Of a DNA stretch of 64,000 bases, positions 7,939-15,106 are shown in pieces. This DNA is from Hymenobacter sp. 5317J-9 (GTDB taxonomy: Bacteria; Bacteroidota; Bacteroidia; Cytophagales; Hymenobacteraceae): positions 4,526,001-4,590,000 of the forward strand of contig NZ_CP095050.1 in NCBI RefSeq assembly GCF_022921075.1. Reading direction: 5' to 3'. Position 1 is the first letter of the stretch. Each line of letters opens with the position of its first letter. The position numbers were made by a program, and so were the translations under genes. The notes beneath the pieces were generated by a model. That model did no database searches, was not told the DNA's origin, and was given only the letters and a program-made list of their open reading frames with translations.

Positions 7939-10011
7939 TTAAAAGTCGGCTTCCAGGCCCAGACGTTGCTTGGCCTCGCGCAACGCCGGGAACCGCTCGG
8001 CCAGGTACTCAAACTTGTCCGAAGACGTGTAGAGCTTACGGGCCGTGGGCGCGGCCGTGCTCACCACGGGCTGCACGTTGAGGCGGGAGTTGCCGGTGCG
8101 GCGGCGCAGCTCGGCCAGAAACTCCACCCGCATTTCGTTGAACTGGTCAACCTGAATGGGGTTGTCGACGGCCAGCTCGATGGTGTGGTCGGCGTCGGCC
8201 ACCACGGGGCGGTTCAGCACCCAGAATTCGCTCATGCGGTCCTGGGCGCGGCGCTCTTCGGCCAGTTCCTTCCACACCCGCTCCAGCAGGGCGGGGTCGA
8301 CGGGCGCCACCGGGCCGCTGCTGGTCTGGGGCTCGGCCAGGGCGGCCGTGTTTGCAGCGGTGGCCGCGGCGCGACTGCTGAGGCTTTTGAGGCTGGGCAG
8401 CTTGCTGCCGGTCAGGCTGGGAATTTTGGCAAAGGCGGCCTGGGGCGTGGGGCGTGGGGCGGGCTCCACCCCCTCAAAGCTGGGCACGCCAATTTCGACG
8501 TGCGGCAGCGTGTCGCGCATCTGGTGGCGCTCGGTAACGGCCGCCGTGGGCTCGCTCTCGATGCTGGGCGTGTCGTGCAGCTCGTCTACGCCGTTTTCGA
8601 TGGGCAGCGGCTCGGGGCCATCGGCCGGGGCGGGGCCGGTGGCCACGGGCGCCCCGGCCGGCATGGGCAGCGGCGCCGGCGCAGCGCGAGGCGCCGATAC
8701 GTAAGGAGCGGCCGGCGACTCGGTGGCGTAGGCAGCGGGCGCTGCGTGCGAAGCTGTCGGCGTAGCTCCCGCGGCTATCGGGGCGGGTTGGGCGTGGCCG
8801 TTGCTGCCGTTGTTGGCGGGCGCCGGCGTGGCCGGCGCTTCGCTGTTACTTAAGCTGCTAGTTTTTTTTTTAGCCTCGCCGTTTCCGGCAGGGCTTAGCT
8901 CGCGAACGAACTGCACAGCGCCATTTAAGTAGGCCAGCTTCATCAGGGCCAACTCGACGTGCAGGCGCTGGTTTTTGGCTTGTTTGAACTCCCGGTCGCA
9001 CTGGCTGATGAGGTTGAGAGCCGAAAGCAGGAAGGCCAGCGGCGCGGCCTGAGCCTGTTGCACGTACTTCAGCCGGATGCCCTCGGACACTTCCAGCAGT
9101 TGCACGGTCACGGCGTCTTTGCACACCAGCAGGCCGCGCAGGTGCTCGGCGGTGCCCACCACGAAGTTGTGCAGGTCGAAGCCGTTCTGCATCACCTCAT
9201 CGAGCAGCAGCAGGGCGGCCGAGAGATTTTCGGTGAGCAGGCTGTCGACAAGGCGGAAGTAGTAGTCGTAATCGAGGATGTGCAGATTCTGCACCACCTC
9301 CTTGTAGGTAAGGTTGTTGCCGCCGAAGGTCACCATCTGGTCGAACATCGACAGAGCGTCGCGCAGGCCACCGTCGGCTTTTTGGGCCAGCAGGTGCAGG
9401 GCGTCGTCTTCGGCCGATACACCTTCCTGGGTGGCCACGTAGCGCAGGTGCCCGCGCATGTCCTCTACCTTGATGCGGCTGAAATCGAAAATCTGGCAGC
9501 GCGACAGGATGGTGGGAATAATCTTGTGGCGCTCGGTGGTGGCGAGGATGAAAATGGCGTAGCTCGGCGGTTCTTCCAGCGTCTTCAGAAACGCGTTGAA
9601 GGCCGCATTCGAGAGCATGTGCACCTCGTCAATAATGTAAATCTTGTACTTGCCGGCCTGCGGGGCGTAGCGCACCTGCTCCACCAGCGAGCGAATGTCC
9701 TCCACGGAGTTATTCGACGCCGCATCGAGCTCGTGTACGTTGAAGGAGGCGTTTTCTTGGAAGGCCACGCACGAGGCGCAGGTGCCACAGGCCTCGGTTT
9801 CGGCCGTGAGGTTGGTACAGTTTATCGTCTTGGCCAGGATGCGGGCGCAGGTGGTTTTGCCCACGCCCCGGGGGCCGCAAAACAGGAACGCCTGAGCCAG
9901 GTGCTGGCTCTGAATGGCGTTTTGCAGCGTGGTGGTGACGTGCTGCTGCCCCACCACGCTGCGAAACGTGGAAGGACGGTACTTGCGGGCCGAAACGACG
10001 AAATTATCCAT
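7939..10011 (-). CDS. dnaX: DNA polymerase III subunit gamma/tau
   Basis: This is the clamp-loader ATPase of the replisome; the full-length product (tau) has 690 residues. Visible motifs are the Walker A site GPRGVGKT (46-53), a zinc knuckle (C65, C75, C78, C81), the Walker B IIDEVHML and the SRC-type sensor in ILSRCQIFDF. After domain III (to about residue 375) comes a Pro/Ala-rich linker of roughly 180 residues and a C-terminal domain that should contact the polymerase. Codons 381-383 plus the next base form A10. One base gained or lost there leads at once to a stop, giving a 384- or 386-residue gamma-like product. A -7 box lies just upstream at 10024-10031. Confidence 0.96.
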   Translation of the reverse strand: MDNFVVSARKYRPSTFRSVVGQQHVTTTLQNAIQSQHLAQAFLFCGPRGVGKTTCARILAKTINCTNLTAETEACGTCASCVAFQENASFNVHELDAASNNSVEDIRSLVEQVRYAPQAGKYKIYIIDEVHMLSNAAFNAFLKTLEEPPSYAIFILATTERHKIIPTILSRCQIFDFSRIKVEDMRGHLRYVATQEGVSAEDDALHLLAQKADGGLRDALSMFDQMVTFGGNNLTYKEVVQNLHILDYDYYFRLVDSLLTENLSAALLLLDEVMQNGFDLHNFVVGTAEHLRGLLVCKDAVTVQLLEVSEGIRLKYVQQAQAAPLAFLLSALNLISQCDREFKQAKNQRLHVELALMKLAYLNGAVQFVRELSPAGNGEAKKKTSSLSNSEAPATPAPANNGSNGHAQPAPIAAGATPTASHAAPAAYATESPAAPYVSAPRAAPAPLPMPAGAPVATGPAPADGPEPLPIENGVDELHDTPSIESEPTAAVTERHQMRDTLPHVEIGVPSFEGVEPAPRPTPQAAFAKIPSLTGSKLPSLKSLSSRAAATAANTAALAEPQTSSGPVAPVDPALLERVWKELAEERRAQDRMSEFWVLNRPVVADADHTIELAVDNPIQVDQFNEMRVEFLAELRRRTGNSRLNVQPVVSTAAPTARKLYTSSDKFEYLAERFPALREAKQRLGLEADF
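8862..8871 (-). promoter_or_regulatory. A10 slippage site in dnaX (predicted gamma/tau switch)
   Basis: On the coding strand the sequence reads GCT AAA AAA AAA ACT AGC AGC TTA A. With 11 A residues the frame becomes AAA AAC TAG. With 9 it becomes AAA CTA GCA GCT TAA. Both out-of-frame readings therefore stop within four codons, exactly at the end of domain III. Slippage at an A-run in dnaX is established for Thermus thermophilus, and ribosomal frameshifting for E. coli. Its use here is inference. Confidence 0.7.
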
Positions 10012-10023
10012 AAGTTCTGTCTA

Positions 10024-10031
10024 CAAAGTTA
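10024..10031 (-). promoter_or_regulatory. Possible -7 element for dnaX
   Basis: On the minus strand TAACTTTG matches TAnnTTTG and ends 12 bases before the ATG, so the leader would be only a few bases long. I see no good TTTG at -33. Confidence 0.4.
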
Positions 10032-10097
10032 CCCAGAAACGGGCGGCTTTGGAAGGGAAATCGGGCAGGTTTGGGACCAACTGACGTTACCGCAACG

Positions 10098-10191
10098 GTC
10101 ATGCTGAGCGCAGTCGAAGCATCTCTACCGCGTAACTAATTCACTGCTTGCAACGAAGCGGTAGAGATGCTTCGACTGCGCTCAGCATGAC
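10098..10191. repeat. Dispersed palindromic element, copy B
   Basis: Perfect 34-base arms (10098-10131 and 10158-10191) flank a 26-base loop. It is the same family as 711-809, and the first 27 bases of the arms are identical to that copy. It lies upstream of tmRNA. Confidence 0.92.
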
Positions 10192-10329
10192 GTTCTTTTA
10201 TTCCGACGCTCCCAATCTGCCTACCTATCAAACACCTAAACCGCCGGAAACCTTCCCTGCTCCCCCATCGTTTCAACTTCACCGCGTACCTTCGCGGCCC
10301 GCTTCGGCGGAAATCGTTCTTTACCATTT

Positions 10330-10698
10330 GGGGATGACCGGAATTGACAGCTTGCGCAAATTGCGGGTAAGCGTGCCAGGAGTTGATGGAAGCTCTCCTG
10401 TCAAAAAATCTATCGAAAAACACCCGGCGACTATTCGTACGCCATGGCTGCCTAGTTTAGAATTAGGTAACGTCATCGTTCCGCCCGGGTAAGTTTCTAC
10501 ACCTGGGAGTTCGGAGCGTCGTAAGTAGAAAATAGCCTCCGCAGAGCTGTGATGCGGGGGCGAAACTCAACTGCAGCTAAGGGAAACTCAAGGGCCTGAC
10601 TGACGCCTGAGGCTCCTCGAAAATTCAAGTCTGGATACGCACGTAGAAAGCACGCCAATTTCCTTGTCTGGACCAGGGTTCGAATCCCTGCATCTCCA
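10330..10698 (+). ncRNA. ssrA: tmRNA (transfer-messenger RNA)
   Basis: tmRNA rescues stalled ribosomes and tags the unfinished protein for proteolysis. The 5' end GGGGATGACCGGAATTGACA and the 3' end GGTTCGAATCCCTGCATCTCCA form the tRNA-like domain: GGGGATG pairs with CATCTCC, and the T arm carries GGTTCGAATCC. The discriminator A is base 10698; CCA is not encoded, as the DNA continues CTTT. The 369-nt length is normal for a one-piece tmRNA. The tag frame is 10426-10455. A terminator follows at 10703. TACCTTCG at 10287-10294 is a possible -7 element, which would leave a short leader to be trimmed by RNase P. Confidence 0.96.
10426..10455 (+). other. tmRNA proteolysis-tag reading frame
   Basis: The frame GGC GAC TAT TCG TAC GCC ATG GCT GCC TAG encodes GDYSYAMAA then stop. 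The hydrophobic AMAA end is the expected ClpXP/ClpAP degron. The exact resume codon (Gly at 10426) is inferred from the length of known Bacteroidota tags and was not measured. Confidence 0.85.
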
Positions 10699-10702
10699 CT
10701 TT

Positions 10703-10735
10703 AAACCCCGTTTGCAGCTTGCAGGCGGGGTTTTT
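10703..10735 (+). terminator. Terminator of tmRNA
   Basis: The stem AAACCCCG / CGGGGTTT is followed by a T-run starting five bases after the tmRNA 3' end. Confidence 0.85.
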
Positions 10736-10846
10736 CGGTTTTAGACAGTACCGCCCCTCTCGTTGGGTGAGTTCACCAGCGGCCCGCATTGCGCAGCAAA
10801 CTTGATGGGCGGCGGCCGTATTTTTAATTGCCCCGCAATAAATATT

Positions 10847-13387
10847 TTACTTGCCCAGACTGTTGAGGGCGGTGCTGGGAATGCGAATGCTGACCTGGGT
10901 GCCGTGGCCCGGGGCAGAGACGATGGCCAGGCGGCCGTCGAGGAGGCGCACCCGGTCGCGTAGGGCTTTGAGGCCGCTGCTGTTGGGGCGCGGCAGGTTG
11001 GGGTCGAAGCCGTGGCCGTTGTCGACGGCCTGCAGCAGCAGGAAGCCGTCGCGCTCGGCCAGTTGCAGCGAGGCCTCGGTGGCGCCGGCGTGCCGCACAA
11101 TGTTGTTGGCCAGCTCCTGGGCCATGCGGAACAGGGCCAGCTCCAGGGCGGGCGGCACTTCGGGAAAGCTGCCGGCCACGCAGGTAAACTGCGGCCCGCC
11201 CGGCGTGGTGAGACGCTGGCAGATGTCGCGCACGCTGGCCACCAGGCCAAAGTCTTCGAGGATGGTGGGAATGAGTTGGTGCGAAAGCGAGCGGGTTTGC
11301 TGAATGGCAGTTTTGAGCAGTTGCACCGTTTGGCGCTTGCCGTCGGCAAAGGCGGCGGGCCCGGCAGCTACCGACAGCTGGTCGAGCCGCAGCTGGGCGG
11401 CGTAGAGGAGCTGGCCCAAGCCGTTGTGCAGGCTTTCGGCAATGCGACGGCGCTCGGTTTCCTGGGCCTCCAGCACGGCGTTGGCCAGCTGTTGCTGCTG
11501 CACCAGTTGCAGGCGCAGCAGCTCGGCGGTGGCCTGCTGGCGGGCCGTGATATCTTGCCAGGTCACCACCAGGCCGTCGCCGAGGGGCGTGGCCGCCACG
11601 TGAAACCACGCCTCGGTGCCGTTGTGCGGGTAAGGCACCTCAAAATCGACGGGCTGCTGCTGCTCGGCCGCCTGGCGCAGGCGCTCAAACACGCCACTGG
11701 GGCCCACGCCGGGCTCTTCTTCCAGCAGGCGGCGGCCTACCACGTCGTGCCGCTGCAGCAGGCGCTGGGCGGCTTCGTTGGTGAGCACCCATTCAAAATC
11801 GACGAGTTGTCCCTTGGCGTCGCGCACGCTCTTCATTACCTCGAAGCTGGCCAGACTGGCGTTGAACACGGTGTGCAGTAGCTCCTGGCCTTCGCGCAGG
11901 GACTGCTCCAGCTGTTTGCGGGGCGTAATGTCGAGCGACGCCGAAATCAGGCCGTCGTCGAGGCGGGTGTACTGCACGTCGAACCAGCGCCCGCCCTGGC
12001 CAAAGTCGTGGTAAAGCTCCAGGCGCTGGGGCCGGCCGGTTTCGATGACCGCACGCATGATTTCCCACACCGGCAGCTTGCGCAGGCCGGGCAGCTGGGC
12101 GCTCACCAGCTCGTGGACGGGCACGGGCGTGGCAATGGCCTGGGTCAGGGACTGGTTGACGGCGGCCGAGCGCAAATCGACCAGCTGGCCCGCCTCGTCG
12201 CGCACGGCGTGGAAGTAGCCCAGTTGCACGGGCACAGCCTCAAACAGGGCGTTGAGCTGGGCGTGCGCCTCCTGCAGGGCCAGCTCGGCCTTTTTGCGCC
12301 CCCCAATGTCTTCCACCGTCACCAGCAACCCATCGTGGAAGGGCACCACCGTATACCGGAACCAGGAGTCGACGCCGTCGCCGCGGTAGCAGTCCTCAAA
12401 GTCGAGCGGCTGGCCCGTGCGCGCCACGCTGGCGTAGTGCTCAAACAAGCCCGACGCCACCGTGTGGGGCCAGTCGACGAGGCAGCGAGTGCCGGCCACA
12501 CGGCGGCCGGCCATAGCGTCGGCGGCGGCGTTGGTGAGCACAAAGTCGAAGTCGACAAGGTCGCCGGCCTCGTTCCGCACGTTGCGCAGCATCTGAATGG
12601 CCAGTGAAGAGCTGTCGAAAATGGCCGCCAGCAGGTCGCGGCTGGTGCGCAGCTCGGTTTCGGCGCTCTTGAGCTCGGTCACGTTGTGGGCCAAAGCCAA
12701 CACGCTTTGCACCTGCCCGTTGTGCACTTCGGGCACCAGCAGCGAGTGAAAAAAGACCGGGCCCTTCGGCATGTCGTATTGGCTGTAGTGCTCCTCGGGC
12801 TGGCCCGTGGCAAACACACGCTGCAGCTTGGCCATGTAGGACGCGCTTTGCTCGGGCGGCGCGCCCATCTCGGCCATGGTGAGGCCTAGGAGCTCGGCTA
12901 GGGGGCGGCTGGCTTCGGCGGCCATGGCGGGGTTGCCGTACAGCAGGCGCAGGTCGGGGCCCCAGCGCACCACGGCGTCGGGGGTGTGGTCGGCCAGGGC
13001 GCGGTACTGCTGGTGCTGCCGCACGCGCAGGCTCACGTCCTGCCAATACACCAATAACTCGTCGGGGCCCGACTGGGTGGTCATTTCAATCCAGCGCCCG
13101 GCGTGGGGCAGGAAATATTCGCCCTTCACGGGTTGGGCCCCGCTCAGCGCAGCGAGCAAGGCCTGGCGCAGGGCGTCGGGAAAGTCGGGGGGCAGGGCCT
13201 GGGCGAGGGGCTGGCCCTGCAAGGCTTCGCCGGGGCGGCCCAACAGCTCAGCCGCCAGCGGATTGACGAGGCGGAGGAGGCCGTCGGGCCCCAGCACAAG
13301 CACGGCCCAGGGCATGGTGTGCACGATGCGCTGATAGAGCGAATCGGCGGCGGGCGGCGCGGAAGCAGCGTAAGGAATGGCGTTCAT
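10847..13387 (-). CDS. Multi-PAS sensor histidine kinase (NarL-type HisKA_3)
   Basis: The protein has 846 residues from the ATG at 13387; a GTG five codons earlier is also possible. It has no signal peptide or membrane helix, so it should be cytoplasmic. About five PAS-type modules occupy residues 20-625 (linker endings such as VSLRVRQHQ, VTELKSAE, IGGRKKAE, ITPRKQLE and ITARQQAT). Then comes a HisKA_3 dimerisation/phosphoacceptor helix with ERRRIAESLHNGLGQLL (His in SLHNG) and a HATPase_c domain with ELANNIVRHA, DNGHGF and SGLKALRDR. HisKA_3 kinases usually signal to NarL/FixJ-type response regulators, and none is adjacent, so it is an orphan here. It runs tail-to-tail with tmRNA. The ligand is unknown. 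Confidence 0.9.
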   Translation of the reverse strand: MNAIPYAASAPPAADSLYQRIVHTMPWAVLVLGPDGLLRLVNPLAAELLGRPGEALQGQPLAQALPPDFPDALRQALLAALSGAQPVKGEYFLPHAGRWIEMTTQSGPDELLVYWQDVSLRVRQHQQYRALADHTPDAVVRWGPDLRLLYGNPAMAAEASRPLAELLGLTMAEMGAPPEQSASYMAKLQRVFATGQPEEHYSQYDMPKGPVFFHSLLVPEVHNGQVQSVLALAHNVTELKSAETELRTSRDLLAAIFDSSSLAIQMLRNVRNEAGDLVDFDFVLTNAAADAMAGRRVAGTRCLVDWPHTVASGLFEHYASVARTGQPLDFEDCYRGDGVDSWFRYTVVPFHDGLLVTVEDIGGRKKAELALQEAHAQLNALFEAVPVQLGYFHAVRDEAGQLVDLRSAAVNQSLTQAIATPVPVHELVSAQLPGLRKLPVWEIMRAVIETGRPQRLELYHDFGQGGRWFDVQYTRLDDGLISASLDITPRKQLEQSLREGQELLHTVFNASLASFEVMKSVRDAKGQLVDFEWVLTNEAAQRLLQRHDVVGRRLLEEEPGVGPSGVFERLRQAAEQQQPVDFEVPYPHNGTEAWFHVAATPLGDGLVVTWQDITARQQATAELLRLQLVQQQQLANAVLEAQETERRRIAESLHNGLGQLLYAAQLRLDQLSVAAGPAAFADGKRQTVQLLKTAIQQTRSLSHQLIPTILEDFGLVASVRDICQRLTTPGGPQFTCVAGSFPEVPPALELALFRMAQELANNIVRHAGATEASLQLAERDGFLLLQAVDNGHGFDPNLPRPNSSGLKALRDRVRLLDGRLAIVSAPGHGTQVSIRIPSTALNSLGK

Positions 13388-13609
13388 TGCGGACGGGCCC
13401 ACTACCGTTCTTGCCCAACGACCCGGTGGTTGCCCGCAGCGCCTCTCGGCCCGGCCACCCAGCGGCCGGGGCGGCGGCAGGGGTAGTGGTCAGCACGAAA
13501 GTAACGAATTTGCGGAGGCCGCCACCGGGCGCGCCGGGCCTGCTTTGGCCCAAGCCCAACCGTAGGCACGGTGGCAAATCACGTGCTCAGCCGCCTCTCA
13601 CCTCTCACC

Positions 13610-13984
13610 TCATAGTACCAGCTCTTGCAGCAGCCGCGCCAGCGTGTGGCCGGCATCGGCGCACAGGCCGGGGTGCACGGGCGAGGTCTGCACAATGGTG
13701 CTGCGCATTGCCGTGAGCCAGCGAAACCGCTCGGCCAGCGGCAGCTGCCCGATGGTGCCGCCGGTGGCCCGACCCTGGCAAATGCGCTCGAAGGCGTGCA
13801 GGCGGGCCGCCACCTCGTCCAGGTCGAGGCCGGGGGCAAAGGCGCGCAGGCGGGCTTCGGACACGGCGCAGCGCACCTGCAGAAAGCCCTGGGCCCGGCA
13901 CAGCAGCACCACGCCTACATTCATGAACTCTTCGCGCTCCACGCGGGGCACCACGCGCAGCACGGCGTACTCAAATAAGTGCAT
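13610..13984 (-). CDS. DUF3037 family protein
   Basis: This 124-residue protein begins MHLFEYAVLRVVPRVEREEF, followed by MNVGVVLL, the conserved beginning of DUF3037. I chose the ATG at 13984 because family members start just before this YAVLRVVP segment. Its start overlaps the end of the HipA-like kinase gene by 14 bases, so the two are translationally coupled. The function is not known. The conserved hydrophobic N-terminus and a helical C-terminal half (residues 40-124) suggest a small partner protein for the kinase. About 220 GC-rich bases between this gene and the kinase at 13387 hold nothing I can identify. Confidence 0.75.
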   Translation of the reverse strand: MHLFEYAVLRVVPRVEREEFMNVGVVLLCRAQGFLQVRCAVSEARLRAFAPGLDLDEVAARLHAFERICQGRATGGTIGQLPLAERFRWLTAMRSTIVQTSPVHPGLCADAGHTLARLLQELVL

Positions 13985-14765
13985 GGCGGGCAGCTTGGGC
14001 TTCCTGAACAAAGGTTTCGGAGGCCGCGAGGCGGGCTTCGAGAAAGCGCACGTAGTCGGCGCGCTGCGCGGCGGCGGGGGCGTCGCCGTTGGTGAGCCAC
14101 TCGTCGGGCACCAGCGCCACAATGGCGCGCAGCACCTCGGGCGTGAGGCGGGCGCGGCCGTCGGCGTCGGCGGCGGCCAGCTCGCTGGCCTGGGGCAGCA
14201 GCACGTGGTCCTTCACCTGCGGGAAGGAGCGCGGGCGGGGCGCGGCCCATTCAGGGCCGGCGTGGTGGGCGTAGAGGGCCGCGCCGTGGTCGATGAGCCA
14301 GAGCTCTTTGTGCCACATCAGCATGTTGGTGTTGCGGGGCGTGCGGTCCACGTTCAGGGTGAGGCAGTCGAGCCACACAATCTGGGAAGCCAGGCGCGCG
14401 TCGACGGTGGTCACCAGCGCGTCGAAGGTGATGGCGCCGGAGAGGTAGTGCAGGGCCAAGTTGCGGCCGGTGCTGGCGCGCAGCAGGTCCTGAATTTCCT
14501 CGTCGGGCTCGGTACGCCCGAAAGCCTCGTCGAGCTCGCAGAACACCAGTTCGGGCACGCGCAGGCCCAGGGCCCGGGCCAGCTCGCCCACTATCAGCTC
14601 GGCGATGAGGGCCTTCACGCCCTGCCCCGCCCCCCGAAACTTCACCACATACAGAAAGCCGTCGTCGGCCTCGACCAGGGCCGGCAGGGAGCCGCCCTCT
14701 CGGAGCGGGGTCACGTAGCGCGTCACGGCCACGGTGCGGAGTTGGGGGGTAAAGGAAGCCGGCAT
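13971..14765 (-). CDS. HipA-like kinase family protein
   Basis: The protein has 264 residues from the ATG at 14765 (MPASFTPQLR). The kinase fold is indicated by an N-terminal YVVKFRG strand with its Lys, the catalytic-loop-like NVDRTPRNTN (Asp and Asn) and the metal-binding IDHGAAL. That pattern is seen in HipA-like and phosphoinositide-kinase-like proteins. It is much shorter than classical HipA (about 440 residues). No HipB-type helix-turn-helix antitoxin is adjacent, so a standard HipAB toxin-antitoxin pair is unlikely. It is the first gene of a two-gene operon with the overlapping DUF3037 gene. The substrate is unknown. Confidence 0.75.
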   Translation of the reverse strand: MPASFTPQLRTVAVTRYVTPLREGGSLPALVEADDGFLYVVKFRGAGQGVKALIAELIVGELARALGLRVPELVFCELDEAFGRTEPDEEIQDLLRASTGRNLALHYLSGAITFDALVTTVDARLASQIVWLDCLTLNVDRTPRNTNMLMWHKELWLIDHGAALYAHHAGPEWAAPRPRSFPQVKDHVLLPQASELAAADADGRARLTPEVLRAIVALVPDEWLTNGDAPAAAQRADYVRFLEARLAASETFVQEAQAARHALI

Positions 14766-14915
14766 ACAGCAGGAAAACGAAAGGCCCGGCAAAGGTCGGA
14801 CAATTCGGGAAGTTTTAGCCAGCACCACTGCGGCGTAACCCGACCTATCTATACGCCAACCAAAATATAACAAAACCCAGTAGTTAAATATCAGTTTCAA
14901 GAAGCGGTAAATAAT

Positions 14916-15010
14916 ATATCATATTCGTTTGAAAGGCACACTAAATTCAATACATTTGAATTATACCCTCGCATAATTGCTATTATGGCATTCAGAAAAG
15001 AATATGATAT
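14916..15010. repeat. 11-bp inverted repeat bracketing the 15107 promoter
   Basis: ATATCATATTC (14916-14926) and GAATATGATAT (15000-15010) are perfect inverted copies 73 bases apart. The promoter at 14928-14958 lies between them, and the left arm ends one base before its -33 box. The surrounding 14,880-15,105 stretch is very AT-rich, unlike the rest of the window. Confidence 0.6.
14928..14958 (+). promoter_or_regulatory. Bacteroidota-type promoter for the 15107 gene
   Basis: TTTG (14928-14931), a 19-base spacer and TACATTTG (14951-14958) give an exact consensus match. The predicted start near 14965 gives a leader of about 140 bases, unusually long for this window. The leader contains the small frame at 15009-15041. 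Confidence 0.75.
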
Positions 15011-15041
15011 GAAAATTCCAATCAAACGACCTTGGACATAG
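15009..15041 (+). CDS. Possible leader peptide frame (10 codons)
   Basis: Within the long AT-rich leader, ATG at 15009 opens MKIPIKRPWT and stops at TAG 15039-15041. There is no independent evidence of translation. It may be chance, or an upstream ORF acting on the gene at 15107. Confidence 0.2.
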   Translation: MKIPIKRPWT

Positions 15042-15106
15042 TCATATTTTTCAGTTCTTTTTTCTTTTAAAATTCATATTTCACATCAAACTCAAATTTT
15101 ACCCAT

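Noticed and set aside
10672-10700. A tRNA-like T arm and acceptor end near 10675
   Set aside because: It is the 3' half of tmRNA. No separate tRNA cloverleaf can be drawn, and no other tRNA was found in the window.
13971-14765. A HipAB toxin-antitoxin pair
   Set aside because: The kinase is too short for classical HipA and no HipB-like helix-turn-helix gene is adjacent; the overlapping partner is DUF3037.
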